From: Saccharothrix sp.
GTDB taxonomy: Bacteria; Actinomycetota; Actinomycetes; Mycobacteriales; Pseudonocardiaceae
Direction: 5' to 3'
DNA length: 41,635 nucleotides
NCBI RefSeq assembly: GCF_031180885.1
Contig: NZ_JAPSLK010000068.1
Location: 1 to 41,635 of the forward strand
How positions within the stretch are numbered: the stretch's first letter is position 1; every line of letters starts with the position of its first letter. Positions 1 through 8,262 of this stretch are shown here, one piece after another. A program made the position numbers and the translations under genes. The notes under the pieces were generated by a model. That model was not told where the DNA came from. It did not search any database and was given only the letters and a program-made list of their open reading frames with translations.

Positions 1-380
1 CCGACCTCGTAGCCCATGGTCTTCTCGATCTGGGTGAGCAGCAGGTCCAGCGCGTGCACCTGCTCCGCGGTCTGCACCTTGGGCAGCATGATGCAGTCCA
101 GGTTCGCGCCCGCGCCCTCGACGACCTCGGTGACGTCGCGGTAGGTCCACTCGGTGGTCCAGTCGTTCACGCGGACCACGCGGGCCTTGTCGCCCCAGCC
201 GCCCTCGTTGAGCGAGGCGACGATCGTCTTGCGCGCGTCGGGCTTGGCCAGGGGCGCGCAGGCGTCCTCCAGGTCGAGGAAGACCTGGTCCGCGGGCAGC
301 GTGCGGGCCTTGTCGATCATCTTCTGGCTCGAGCCGGGCACGGCCAGACACGAGCGACGGGGACGCTGCTGGTCGACCAC
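1..380 (-). CDS. HpcH/HpaI-family CoA ester lyase (CitE-like), 5' part only
   Basis: The gene runs off the left edge, so only about 126 N-terminal residues are visible. The family cleaves or forms carbon-carbon bonds in malyl-CoA, methylmalyl-CoA or citramalyl-CoA type esters with a divalent metal. The start of the barrel reads RRSCLAVPGSSQKMIDKA and then VFLDLEDACAP, which is the usual first strand plus acidic segment of CitE-like lyases, followed by a DCIMLPKVQ strand. The GTG start at 380 is chosen because an AGGAGGT ribosome site lies just upstream and because family homology begins within ten residues of it. Which acyl-CoA it uses cannot be told from this fragment. Confidence 0.85.
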   Translation of the reverse strand, partial: MVDQQRPRRSCLAVPGSSQKMIDKARTLPADQVFLDLEDACAPLAKPDARKTIVASLNEGGWGDKARVVRVNDWTTEWTYRDVTEVVEGAGANLDCIMLPKVQTAEQVHALDLLLTQIEKTMGYEV

Positions 381-494
381 TGGGGTACCTCCTCGTACCG
401 GCCGGTAACTCCTTGTCGAGCGAAGGGTGGCACGCACGCCGGACCGCCGCTATTTCGTGAGTCCCGATTCACAGGGGTCTGGCAGGCTGAACCG

Positions 495-830
495 GTGGAG
501 ATCACCCGGGTGCTGGACAACGCGCTGCGCAAGGCCGCCGCCGTGTGGGTCGCGCCGGACGGGCACCCCGCCCGGCTGGTGTGGGCGCTGTGGCGCGACG
601 AGTCGGTGCTGGTGGCCGTCGGCGGGACGGAGCAGGAGGTGCCGGGCCTCGCGGACGGGGTCGCGTGCGTGCTCACCGTCCGCTCCCCCTCGACCCACTC
701 GCACCTGGTGGACGTCCCGGTGACCGCCCGCCTGGTAGAGGTGGACGAGGAGACCGCCGCGGCGCTGCGGACGGCCCGCCTGAACACCACGCCGGCGTGG
801 GAGTCGGTCTACCGCTTGGAGGTCGTGTGA
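495..830 (+). CDS. Small PNPOx-like/hypothetical protein (111 aa)
   Basis: This is a compact protein with no signal peptide or membrane segment. The alternating hydrophobic pattern (VWVAPDGHPARLVWALWRDESVLVAVGG, split into short strands) resembles the split-barrel flavin-reductase/PNPOx fold, as an inference from strand pattern only. The GTG at 495 is preferred over the longer upstream reading frame, because that extension is the antisense shadow of the CoA-ester lyase. The stop overlaps the start of the kinase-like gene by four bases (GTGA), so the two are probably translationally coupled. I do not recognise a specific function. Confidence 0.65.
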   Translation: MEITRVLDNALRKAAAVWVAPDGHPARLVWALWRDESVLVAVGGTEQEVPGLADGVACVLTVRSPSTHSHLVDVPVTARLVEVDEETAAALRTARLNTTPAWESVYRLEVV

Positions 831-1681
831 TCACCGTGCCGCCCGACTTCGCGTCGTGGCTCGGCGAGGAGGGCGCGGACTGGAAGGCGTCGCTGCCCGC
901 GTTGGCCACGAAGTTCTGCGCCCGCTGGGACCTCACGCCCGACGGCGACCTCATGCACGGCTACGTCGCCGTGGTGCTGCCCGTGCGCCAAGCCGACGGC
1001 CACCCCGCCGTCCTCAAGCTGACCTGGCTGGACGAGGAAACCCGACAGGAGCCGCTGGCCCTCAAGACGTGGGACGGCAACGGCGTCGTCCGGCTGCTCG
1101 ACCACGACGACGAGCACGGCGCACTCCTGCTGGAACGCCTCGACCACACCCGTTCCCTGCTCGACACGTCCGTGGAAGAGGCCCTGGAGGTCACCGGCGG
1201 CCTCCTGCGCCGGCTGCGCCAACCCGCCGGCCCCGGCTTCCGGACCACCGAGACCGACGACCTCACCGAGGAGAACGACGGCTACGTCCCGGAGCGCTTC
1301 GCCGAACTGGCGACCGAACTGGGCGACGAGTTGGCCAAGACCGCGGGGAACACCCTGGTCAACGAGGACCTGCACTACGAGAACGTCCTGCGCGGCACCC
1401 GCGAGCCGTGGCTGATGATCGACCCCAAGCCGCTGGCGTCGGACCGCGAGTACGGCGTCATCCCGCTGCTGTGGAACCGGTGGTCCGAGGTCGACGGCGA
1501 GCGCGGCCTGCGGGACCGGTTCGCCGCGCTGTGCGACATCGGCGAGCTGGACGTCGACCGGGCGCGGCGCTGGACGGTGTACCGGGCGGTCGACAACTGG
1601 CTGTGGTGCACCGAGGCGGGCGAGGCGGAGCTGGCGGCCAAGTGCGAGACGATCGCGCGGGCGTTCAGCCCGGGACTCTGA
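827..1681 (+). CDS. Aminoglycoside 6-phosphotransferase / hydroxyurea phosphotransferase family kinase-like protein
   Basis: The 284-aa protein has the APH(6)/hydroxyurea-kinase layout. A nucleotide-binding N-lobe contains PAVLKLTWLDEE. The catalytic loop LVNEDLHYENVL has its Asp near residue 181, and the metal-binding segment WLMIDPKPLASDREYG is followed by a helical C-terminal part with the family's LLWNRW. Known members phosphorylate streptomycin or hydroxyurea, but many chromosomal actinobacterial copies have unknown substrates, so a resistance role is inference. It starts at GTG 827 inside the stop of the preceding gene, and its end overlaps the convergent phzF-like gene by 17 bp. Confidence 0.85.
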   Translation: MITVPPDFASWLGEEGADWKASLPALATKFCARWDLTPDGDLMHGYVAVVLPVRQADGHPAVLKLTWLDEETRQEPLALKTWDGNGVVRLLDHDDEHGALLLERLDHTRSLLDTSVEEALEVTGGLLRRLRQPAGPGFRTTETDDLTEENDGYVPERFAELATELGDELAKTAGNTLVNEDLHYENVLRGTREPWLMIDPKPLASDREYGVIPLLWNRWSEVDGERGLRDRFAALCDIGELDVDRARRWTVYRAVDNWLWCTEAGEAELAAKCETIARAFSPGL

Positions 1682-2510
1682 TCTTCCCCTGCGCCACCGG
1701 CACCACCTTCCCGCCCACCCGGACGTGCGTGGCCACCCCGCCCACGGCCGTCACATGCAGCTCCACAATGGACGGTCGCCTGACCTCTTCCCCTTGCCGC
1801 ACCACCACGAAGTGCTCACCCTCGGGCGGCAGCAGCCCCCGGTCGACCAGCCACACCCCCAACGCAAGCGCCGCCGCCCCGGTCGCCGCGTCCTCGCCGC
1901 CGGCGGCCCGGAACATCCGGACGTGCGCCTCCCCGCCGGCGAAGCACACCGGCACCAGCCCGCGCCCGACGACGTGACCGGCGAACCCGACCTGCGGCCT
2001 GGCCCGCACCACGGCGCCCTCCCGCACCGGCAGGAAGGTGAAGTCCATCCCCGCCCCGGCCACCCCGGCCTCCGCGTGCGGGTCCACATCGGACAGGAAC
2101 AGCCCCAGCGCACCGGCCAGCGGCGCCGCGTCGAGGTAGTCGCCGACGACCGGCCGGTCCCCCGCCAGCGTCGCCCCGTCCTCCCGCACCACCACCTCGT
2201 GCAGGCCCTTCGCGGTCTCCTGCACGCGCCGCCCCAGCGCGAGCTTCCCGGCGGTCCCGAGCACCCAGGCGGTCCCGAGGCTGGGCAGCCCGGCGAAGGG
2301 CAGTTCGGACGACGGTGTGAAGATCCGCAGCCGGTAGTCGGCCCCCGACCGCGTCGGCGGCAGGGGGAACGCCGTCTCGGACAGCCCGAACTCGCTCGCG
2401 ATCGCCTGCAGCTGCCCGTCGGACAGGTCTTCGGCCCCGTGGACGACCGCCAGCGGGTTCCCGGCGAACGCCCGGTCGGTGAACACGTCGACCACGTCGT
2501 AGCTCAGCAC
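1665..2510 (-). CDS. PhzF-family isomerase/epimerase
   Basis: This member of the PhzF/diaminopimelate-epimerase fold superfamily has 281 aa. The catalytic glutamate sits at residue 45 in LSETAFP, as in PhzF, and GEDAATGAAA is the conserved C-terminal-half motif. Most genomic copies outside phenazine clusters have unknown substrates, and no phenazine genes are nearby, so a phenazine role is not implied. The GTG at 2510 is chosen because homology starts there (LSYDVVDVF) and because a TAAGGT -10 box lies seven bases upstream, consistent with leaderless transcription. Nine extra upstream codons are open. Confidence 0.85.
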   Translation of the reverse strand: MLSYDVVDVFTDRAFAGNPLAVVHGAEDLSDGQLQAIASEFGLSETAFPLPPTRSGADYRLRIFTPSSELPFAGLPSLGTAWVLGTAGKLALGRRVQETAKGLHEVVVREDGATLAGDRPVVGDYLDAAPLAGALGLFLSDVDPHAEAGVAGAGMDFTFLPVREGAVVRARPQVGFAGHVVGRGLVPVCFAGGEAHVRMFRAAGGEDAATGAAALALGVWLVDRGLLPPEGEHFVVVRQGEEVRRPSIVELHVTAVGGVATHVRVGGKVVPVAQGKIRVPG

Positions 2511-2517
2511 GCACCCG

Positions 2518-2560
2518 ACCTTAACCGTGATCGGCAAGCACGCCCGGGCACGGTTAGCCT
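2518..2560. promoter_or_regulatory. Divergent leaderless promoters between phzF-like and mgtE-like genes
   Basis: The two genes start 56 bp apart. On the minus strand TAAGGT (2518-2523) is seven bases before GTG 2510. On the plus strand TAGCCT (2555-2560) is six bases before GTG 2567. Both fit the actinobacterial TANNNT -10 box followed directly by a leaderless start. The boxes are part of an inverted repeat, TAACCGTG at 2522-2529 and CACGGTTA at 2549-2556, which could also be an operator. Confidence 0.5.
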
Positions 2561-2566
2561 GGCGGC

Positions 2567-3820
2567 GTGGTTGCCGTGAACCGGGTCTTCGCCGCGCAGC
2601 TCGCCGGGCTCCCCGTCTTCGGGCCCGACGGCGAGTCGATCGGCAAGGTGCGCGACCTCGTCATCGGGCTGCGCGTGGACCGCCAGCCGCCGCGGGTGCT
2701 CGGGCTCGTCCTCGAACTGGCCACCCGCCGGCGCATCTTCGTGCCCATGCTGCGGGTCACCTCCATCGAGCCCAACGCCGTGACGCTGGCCACCGGGTCG
2801 GTCAACCTGCGGCAGTTCCACCAGCGCACCAACGAGGTGCTGGTGGTCGGCGAACTGCTCGACGCCCGCGTCCACCTCGACTCGGGCGCGACCGCCGTCC
2901 TGGTCGACGCCGCCATGGAACCCACCCGCACCCGCGACTGGCGGATGACCCGGGTCGCCGTCCGCGAGCGCACCGGCCGCCTGGCCCGCCGCGGGCCGGT
3001 GCAGGTGCTGCGCTGGGAGGACATCTCCGGCCTGTCCGTCACCGAACTCGCGGGCCAGCCCCAGGGCGCCCAGCACCTGGTGGCGGTGTTCGAGACGATG
3101 CGCGCCGCGGACGTGGCGCTCGCCCTGCACAGCCTGCCCAGCAAGCGCCGGTACGAGGTGGCCGAGGCGCTGGACGACGAACGGCTCGCGGACGTCATCG
3201 AGGAGTTGCCCGAGGAGGACCAGAAGGACCTCCTGGCCCACCTGGACGAGGAACGCGCGGCGGACGTGCTGGAGGCGATGAACCCCGACGACGCCGCCGA
3301 CCTGCTGGGCGAACTGCCCGAACCGGAGAAGGACCGGCTGCTGGAACTCATGGAGCCCGAGGAGTCCGCGCCGGTCAAACGCCTGCTGGAGTACAGCTAC
3401 GACACCGCGGGCGGCCTGATGACCCCCGAACCCGTGGTCCTGGCCCCCGACGCGACCGTCGCCGAAGCCCTGGCCCACGTGCGCAACCCCGACCTCACGC
3501 CCGCGCTGGCCAGCCTGGTGTTCGTGTGCCGCCCGCCGACCGCCACCCCGACCGGTCGCTACCTGGGCTGCGTGCACATCCAGCGGCTGCTCCGGGAACC
3601 GCCGTCCGACCTGGTCGCGGGCGTCCTGGACACCGACCTGACCACGCTCACGCCCAGGGCCACCCTCGGCGACGTCACCCGCTACTTCGCCGCCTACAAC
3701 CTGGTCTGCGGGCCGGTCGTGGACGAGGACGACCACCTGCTCGGCGCGGTCACCGTGGACGACGTGCTGGACCACCTGCTGCCGGACAACTGGCGGGAAA
3801 CGGGGCTGACCCATGCCTGA
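2567..3820 (+). CDS. PRC-barrel/MgtE-N/CBS protein without a membrane pore domain
   Basis: The 417-aa protein begins with a PRC-barrel-like region (LPVFGPDGESIGKVRDLVIG). A second such segment follows, then the acidic helical MgtE N domain (LADVIEELPEEDQKDLLAHLDEERAADVL, read in parts) and a C-terminal CBS pair containing GGLMTPE. MgtE magnesium channels use these cytosolic domains to sense Mg2+, but here no transmembrane pore follows, so this is a free sensor-like module. It overlaps the DUF1003 membrane gene by eight bases, suggesting the two products act together. The order CBS protein-DUF1003-mrp matches mycobacteria as I remember it. A transport role is inference. Confidence 0.85.
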   Translation: MVAVNRVFAAQLAGLPVFGPDGESIGKVRDLVIGLRVDRQPPRVLGLVLELATRRRIFVPMLRVTSIEPNAVTLATGSVNLRQFHQRTNEVLVVGELLDARVHLDSGATAVLVDAAMEPTRTRDWRMTRVAVRERTGRLARRGPVQVLRWEDISGLSVTELAGQPQGAQHLVAVFETMRAADVALALHSLPSKRRYEVAEALDDERLADVIEELPEEDQKDLLAHLDEERAADVLEAMNPDDAADLLGELPEPEKDRLLELMEPEESAPVKRLLEYSYDTAGGLMTPEPVVLAPDATVAEALAHVRNPDLTPALASLVFVCRPPTATPTGRYLGCVHIQRLLREPPSDLVAGVLDTDLTTLTPRATLGDVTRYFAAYNLVCGPVVDEDDHLLGAVTVDDVLDHLLPDNWRETGLTHA

Positions 3821-4319
3821 GCTGCTGCCGCGCCGCCGCCTCGACCAGCCCCGCCGCCCCGGCTTCCGGTTCGAACTCGACCCCGAGGCGTTCGGGCGGT
3901 TCTCCGAGCGGCTGGCCCGGTTCCTGGGCACCGGGAAGTTCCTGTTCTGGCAGACCCTGCTGGTCGCGGTGTGGATCACGCTGAACCTGGTCGCGGTCAA
4001 CCTGCGCTGGGACCCGTACCCGTTCATCCTGCTCAACCTGGCGTTCTCCACCCAGGCCGCGTACGCCGCGCCGCTCATCCTGCTCGCCCAGAACCGGCAG
4101 GACGACCGCGACCGGGTGTCCCTGGAGGAGGACCGGGCCCGCGCCGCGCAGACCAAGGCGGACACCGAGTACCTGGCGCGCGAACTCGCCGCCCTGCGCA
4201 TCGCGATCGGCGAGGTGGCGACCCGCGACTACCTGCGCAGCGAACTGGACCGGGTGTTCCGCGAGCGCAAGCGCCCCACCCTGAAGGACGACCCACGATG
4301 GGACGACGTGCCCTCTTAA
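3813..4319 (+). CDS. DUF1003 family membrane protein
   Basis: The 168-aa protein has the DUF1003 core: FWQTLLVAVWITLNLVAVN, then WDPYPFILLNLAFSTQAAYA and APLILLAQNRQ. This gives two transmembrane helices joined by the characteristic tryptophan/proline turn. A charged, probably coiled-coil tail follows (EEDRARAAQTKADTEYLARELAALR, in parts). The molecular function of DUF1003 is not established. Translational coupling with the upstream MgtE-N/CBS protein suggests a membrane partner for that soluble sensor. Its stop codon is the first of a set of short tandem repeats shared with the convergent marR end. Confidence 0.85.
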   Translation: MPELLPRRRLDQPRRPGFRFELDPEAFGRFSERLARFLGTGKFLFWQTLLVAVWITLNLVAVNLRWDPYPFILLNLAFSTQAAYAAPLILLAQNRQDDRDRVSLEEDRARAAQTKADTEYLARELAALRIAIGEVATRDYLRSELDRVFRERKRPTLKDDPRWDDVPS

Positions 4320-4382
4320 GCCCGTCCTGCGTTAAAGCCCGTCCTGCGCTTTTAAGTCCCTCCCTGCGCTTTAAGGGCCGTC
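4316..4382. repeat. Tandem repeat spanning the stop codons of the DUF1003 and marR genes
   Basis: About 3.5 copies of a 17-20-bp unit of the form TTAAGCCCGTCCTGCGC run from the DUF1003 stop (4317-4319) to the marR stop (4371-4373). Each unit carries a TTAA, so it supplies a stop codon on either strand. See the matching finding on duplicated stop regions. Confidence 0.8.
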
Positions 4383-4838
4383 CGGCTCGTTCGCCAGCCG
4401 GTCGCAGGACTGGCCGAACGCGTCCAGCTCGGCCCGGTCGAACACCTCCGCGAAGTGGCGCACGACACCCGTGAGGTGGGTGCCCGACGCTGTTCGGAGG
4501 CGGTCCAGCCCCAGCGGTGTCAGCACCGCCACGACGCCGCGGCCGTCGCCGTCGGCACGTTCCCGCAGCACGAGGCCCGCGCGCTCCAGCCGGTCGACGA
4601 GCCGGGTCACCCCGGAGCGGGACAGGAGGACGGCGTCCGCCAGCTCCGTCATCCGCAGTCGGTACTGCGGCGACTCGGCCAGCTGCACGAGGACGTCGTA
4701 GGCCGCCAGCGACAGCCGCTGCTCGGCGATCAGTTCGGCTTCCAGGATCCGGGTGAGCCGCGCATGGGCCCGGAGGAAGGATCGCCACACCCCGAGTTCG
4801 CCGCGGGTGGGCAACCGGGCGCTTCCGGTTTCCGGCAC
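4371..4838 (-). CDS. MarR-family transcriptional regulator
   Basis: The 155-aa protein has the winged-helix fold of MarR. The recognition region is LRMTELADAVLLSRSGVTRL, followed by VDRLERAGLVLRERADGDGR, the wing with the conserved D-x-R-like turn. Dimerisation helices lie at both ends. The GTG at 4838 is favoured because TAACAT (4847-4852 on the complementary strand) lies eight bases upstream, as expected for a leaderless message, and because family similarity starts soon after. It is divergent from mrp but has no obvious target operon beside it. Ligand and regulon are unknown. Confidence 0.88.
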   Translation of the reverse strand: MPETGSARLPTRGELGVWRSFLRAHARLTRILEAELIAEQRLSLAAYDVLVQLAESPQYRLRMTELADAVLLSRSGVTRLVDRLERAGLVLRERADGDGRGVVAVLTPLGLDRLRTASGTHLTGVVRHFAEVFDRAELDAFGQSCDRLANEPDGP

Positions 4839-4912
4839 GGATAGCAATGTTACGGAAAGCACGCAACCGGCTGCGCCCAGCCCCGTCGAGCCGGGGGTGA
4901 CCAACCGGTAGC

Positions 4913-4940
4913 TTGGAAGGACGCGGCCCCGCCGTAGCAT
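4913..4940 (+). promoter_or_regulatory. Possible promoter of mrp
   Basis: TTGGAA at 4913-4918 and TAGCAT at 4935-4940 are separated by 16 bp and lie about 30 bp upstream of the mrp GTG. Both hexamers resemble sigma-70-type elements. This is a pattern match only. Confidence 0.35.
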
Positions 4941-4970
4941 GGCGTTCTCCCCCGAAGTGAAGGCGATCCG

Positions 4971-6110
4971 GTGACGACGCAGACCCTCCCCACCGTTGAC
5001 GACGTGCACAAGGCGCTGGCCGGTGTGCAGGACCCGGAGATCCGGCGCCCCATCACCGACCTGGGCATGGTGAAGTCGGTCACCGTCACCGACGGGGTCG
5101 TCGACGTCGCGGTGTACCTCACCGTCGCCGGCTGCCCGCTGCGCGACAAGATCACCGCGGACGTGACGGCCGCCGTGTCGGCGCTGGAGGGCGTCCGCCA
5201 GGTCCGGGTGGAGCTGGACGTGATGAGCGACGCCCAGCGCACCGAGCTGCGCAAGTCGCTGCGCGGCGGCGTCGAGGAGCCGGTGATCCCGTTCGCCCAG
5301 CCCGGTTCGCTGACCCGCGTGTACTGCGTGGCGTCGGGCAAGGGCGGCGTCGGCAAGTCCAGCGTCACGGTGAACCTCGCCGTCGCGATGGCCCAGCGGG
5401 GCCTGTCGGTGGGCGTGGTCGACGCCGACATCTACGGCCACTCGATCCCCCGGATGCTGGGCACCGAGGCGCGCCCCACCCAGGTCGAGAAGATGATCAT
5501 GCCGCCGCAGTCGCACGGCGTGAAGCTCATCTCCATCGGCATGTTCACCCCCGGCAACACCCCGGTCGTCTGGCGCGGCCCGATGCTGCACCGGGCGCTC
5601 CAGCAGTTCCTGGCGGACGTGTTCTGGGGCGACCTGGACGTGCTGCTGATGGACCTGCCGCCGGGCACCGGTGACGTCGCCATCTCGGTGGCGCAGCTGG
5701 TCCCGAACGCGGAGATCCTGGTCGTGACCACGCCGCAGCAGGCCGCCGCCGAGGTGGCCGAGCGGGCGGGTTCGATCGCGCTGCAGACCCGCCAGCGGGT
5801 GGCCGGCGTGATCGAGAACATGTCGTGGCTGGAACTCCCGGACGGCACCCGCATGGACGTCTTCGGCGAGGGCGGCGGCAAGGCCGTGGCGGACTCCCTC
5901 ACCCAGGCCGTCGGCGCCGAGGTCCCCCTGCTGGGCCAGGTCCCCCTCGACCCGCGCCTGCGCGAACAGGGCGACGCCGGCACCCCGATCGTGCTGGCCG
6001 AACCCACGTCGACGGCGGCCCAGGTCCTGACCGCGGTGGCCACCAAGCTGTCCGTCCGCTCCCGGGGCCTGGCCGGCCGCCTCCTGAACGTCTCCCCCGC
6101 CGGCCGCTGA
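4971..6110 (+). CDS. mrp: Mrp/NBP35-family iron-sulfur cluster carrier ATPase
   Basis: The 379-aa protein has an N-terminal MIP18/DUF59 domain (about residues 8-85, with the conserved DPEIRRPITDLGM and AGCPLRDK). A P-loop ATPase domain follows, with deviant Walker A SGKGGVGKS at 122-130, the switch region DADIYGHSIPRM, and LLMDLPPGTGDV. Mrp proteins bind and transfer Fe-S clusters. The CxxC pair seen near ENMS in many Mrp/Nbp35 proteins is absent here (ENMSWLELPDGTR). This is usual in actinobacteria as far as I recall, but it means the cluster ligands are not obvious. The GTG start has a short leader with AAGG upstream. Confidence 0.93.
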   Translation: MTTQTLPTVDDVHKALAGVQDPEIRRPITDLGMVKSVTVTDGVVDVAVYLTVAGCPLRDKITADVTAAVSALEGVRQVRVELDVMSDAQRTELRKSLRGGVEEPVIPFAQPGSLTRVYCVASGKGGVGKSSVTVNLAVAMAQRGLSVGVVDADIYGHSIPRMLGTEARPTQVEKMIMPPQSHGVKLISIGMFTPGNTPVVWRGPMLHRALQQFLADVFWGDLDVLLMDLPPGTGDVAISVAQLVPNAEILVVTTPQQAAAEVAERAGSIALQTRQRVAGVIENMSWLELPDGTRMDVFGEGGGKAVADSLTQAVGAEVPLLGQVPLDPRLREQGDAGTPIVLAEPTSTAAQVLTAVATKLSVRSRGLAGRLLNVSPAGR

Positions 6111-6125
6111 CCCACCGCAAACGCC

Positions 6126-6164
6126 AACCGCCGCGCTGCATCTCGCCGCGCGGCGGTTCGTTTT
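6126..6164. terminator. Rho-independent-like terminator between mrp and tatB
   Basis: A perfect 11-bp inverted repeat, AACCGCCGCGC (6126-6136) and GCGCGGCGGTT (6148-6158), encloses an 11-nt loop and is followed by CGTTTT. It lies between two converging genes and can serve mrp directly. Confidence 0.75.
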
Positions 6165-6191
6165 CGCTCTCAGACGGCGAGCGCCGAGGTG

Positions 6192-6593
6192 TCAGGTGGC
6201 GTCAGGGTCGTAGGGCGGGCGTTCGCCGTGCTGCAAAGGCCGTTCCTGAGCCACCGAAGGCCCCTGCCCGGCCGCCGGGTACCCGTTCGGCTTGGCCCCC
6301 TCGGATGAGGACGTCCCGTTGCTCGGCAGGTCGTCCCACAGGTGCTTGGTGATGGCCCGCTTCGGGTCGAAGTTGCGGAGTTCGCGCAAGTCCTCCAGCG
6401 GCTTGCGCAGGGACTCGAACTCGGGCCCCATCTCCTGCTTCAACTGGTCCCGCGCACCCGTCGCGTACTCGCGCACCTGGCGGATCGTCCGACCGACCCA
6501 CGCCGCCGCCGACGGCAGGCGCTCCGGCCCCAGGATGAACAGGCCCGCGACGATGATGATGAGCAGCTCAACCCAGCCGATGCTGTCAAACAC
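6192..6593 (-). CDS. tatB: Sec-independent protein translocase subunit TatB
   Basis: The 133-aa protein has the standard TatB layout. An N-terminal membrane helix (about residues 7-20, VELLIIIVAGLFILGPERLP with the hallmark GPERLP hinge) is followed by an amphipathic helix (AAAWVGRTIRQVREYATGARD) and a disordered, Pro/Gly-rich C-terminus. It acts with TatC in binding twin-arginine signal peptides at the cytoplasmic membrane. It is the last gene of the sigE-rseA-htrA-tatB series, 67 bp downstream of htrA, the same neighbourhood as in mycobacteria. Confidence 0.93.
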   Translation of the reverse strand: MFDSIGWVELLIIIVAGLFILGPERLPSAAAWVGRTIRQVREYATGARDQLKQEMGPEFESLRKPLEDLRELRNFDPKRAITKHLWDDLPSNGTSSSEGAKPNGYPAAGQGPSVAQERPLQHGERPPYDPDAT

Positions 6594-6660
6594 AGTGCCC
6601 GCCTTCGCTCCACATCACCCTCGCCGAGGCCCACGAGTGAGCCACCAGCCAGCGTAGCCG

Positions 6661-8193
6661 TCAGTCGGACCGCAACGTCACCTGCACGGTCAGCTCCCGG
6701 CCCTGCCTGGCCAGCACGACCGGAACCGTGTCCCCGATTTCGTGGTCCCGTACCGCAACGGTCAACTCGGCGGCGTTGCGCACCAGCCGGTCGCCGACGC
6801 GGGTGATCACGTCGCCCTCCTCGATGCCCGCCGCGTCCGCCGCGCCGCCGTCGGGCACGTTCTGGACCCGGGCGCCCTCCGCGGTCTCCGCGGCCACCGA
6901 GCTGACGTTGATGTTCATGTCCGCGTGCTTGACCTGGCCGTCGCGGATCAGCGCCTGGGCGATCTTGCGGGCGTAGTTGCCGGTGATCGCGAACCCGAGG
7001 CCCACCGAACCACCGGTCTCGGTGCGGATCGACGAGTTGATGCCCACCAGGGCGCCGGACGAGTCGACCAGCGCGCCGCCGGAGTTGCCGGGGTTGATCG
7101 CGGCGTCGGTCTGGATGGCGTCGTAGGTGACCTGCGGGCCGCCGTTCTCGCCCGCGGCGGTCACCGGGCGGTGCAGGGCGCTGACGATGCCCTCGGTCAC
7201 GGTGTTCGACAGCTGCAACGGCGAACCGATGGCCAGGACGGTGTCGCCCACGGCCAGTTCGTTGGAGTCGCCGAACTGGAGCACGGTCGGGTTGTCCACC
7301 TGGACCTTGATCACCGCGAGGTCGGTCTTGGAGTCGCGCCCGACGATCTGGGCCACCGCGCGCTTGCCGTCCGTGAAGACCACGGTCAACTTGGCGGACG
7401 TGTCCTGCACGGCCGGGGCGACCACGTGGTCGTTGGTGAGCACGTAGCCGCCGCCGTCGATCACGACGCCCGACCCGACGCCCGCCACGTTCGCGCCCTT
7501 GAACTCGATCGACACCACGCTCGGCGTGACCCGCTTGGCGATCTCGGCCACCGACCCGGTCGGCCGCTCCTTGCCCGGCTTGACCTCGGCCAGCGTGACC
7601 CCGCTGTCGGTCAACGGGTTGCCCGCCCGGCCGAACAACCACCCGACGACCCCGCCGGCCGCGCCCACCAGCAGAGCCACCACCAGCAACAACGCCAACG
7701 CGGTCGGCTTCACTCGGCGGCCGAACAACAGCTCCGGGACGCTCAGCTGCGGCCCCGGCTCGGCCGCGGCCTTCTTCTCGACCTCGGGCTCCTCGGTCAC
7801 CGCCGGCGGCCCGATGACCGCGCTCGCGCCGGGGTCGCGCCACGAGTCGCCCGCGGGCTTGCCCTCCCAGAACACCGGCTCGACCTCGGGCTCGCCGCTG
7901 ACGTCCAGCGGAGGCCGTTGGAGCAGCTCGGAGGTCCCGCGCGGGCGGCCGAACGCCGTGCTCAACGCCTCGGGCGGGGGCGGAGCGAGCTGGACGCCAC
8001 CGTTGAGCACGGGCCGGTCGGCGGAGAACGCGCCGTCCACACCCCGGGGACGGCCGAAGACGTGGGCCTGACCCGGGTCGACCGCGGGGCGTTCGAGTGG
8101 GCGCGGCGCGAGCCTGCGGTGCGCCCCGTCGTCCACGCCGGACCTGGGTGTCCCGTTGCCCTGCTGCGGCCCGCCCTGTTGTGGCTCGCTCAT
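6661..8193 (-). CDS. htrA: HtrA/DegP-like membrane-anchored serine protease
   Basis: This trypsin-like S1C protease has 510 aa. A Pro-rich cytoplasmic N-terminus (about 160 residues) precedes one membrane helix near 165-187 (ALALLLVVALLVGAAGGVVG). The extracytoplasmic protease domain has the triad His256 (LTNDHVV), Asp291 (SKTDLAVI) and Ser371 (NPGNSGGAL), and a single C-terminal PDZ domain starts around 425. It degrades or refolds damaged envelope proteins. The ATG at 8193 is chosen over one 14 codons upstream because GGGGAG sits at ribosome-binding distance. It follows rseA by 69 bp and is probably part of the sigE stress unit. Confidence 0.93.
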   Translation of the reverse strand: MSEPQQGGPQQGNGTPRSGVDDGAHRRLAPRPLERPAVDPGQAHVFGRPRGVDGAFSADRPVLNGGVQLAPPPPEALSTAFGRPRGTSELLQRPPLDVSGEPEVEPVFWEGKPAGDSWRDPGASAVIGPPAVTEEPEVEKKAAAEPGPQLSVPELLFGRRVKPTALALLLVVALLVGAAGGVVGWLFGRAGNPLTDSGVTLAEVKPGKERPTGSVAEIAKRVTPSVVSIEFKGANVAGVGSGVVIDGGGYVLTNDHVVAPAVQDTSAKLTVVFTDGKRAVAQIVGRDSKTDLAVIKVQVDNPTVLQFGDSNELAVGDTVLAIGSPLQLSNTVTEGIVSALHRPVTAAGENGGPQVTYDAIQTDAAINPGNSGGALVDSSGALVGINSSIRTETGGSVGLGFAITGNYARKIAQALIRDGQVKHADMNINVSSVAAETAEGARVQNVPDGGAADAAGIEEGDVITRVGDRLVRNAAELTVAVRDHEIGDTVPVVLARQGRELTVQVTLRSD

Positions 8194-8262
8194 CGCTCCC
8201 CGCACGTCGGTGATGCCCGGTGTTGCGGGGCCCATCGTGCCCGGTGACCGGTGAAGTTGTCG

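Noticed and set aside
54..494. Extended N-terminus of the 111-aa PNPOx-like protein
   Set aside because: This part is the antisense frame of the CoA-ester lyase, and no family similarity is visible.
1665..2510. Phenazine biosynthesis cluster
   Set aside because: Only a PhzF-like protein is present, with no other phz genes nearby. Such stand-alone genes are common.
2567..3820. Complete MgtE magnesium channel
   Set aside because: No transmembrane segments follow the CBS domains; only the regulatory half of MgtE is present.
4075..4866. Minus-strand open frame across the DUF1003 and marR region
   Set aside because: It is Arg/Pro-rich, antisense to DUF1003 and out of frame with marR, which matches a known family.
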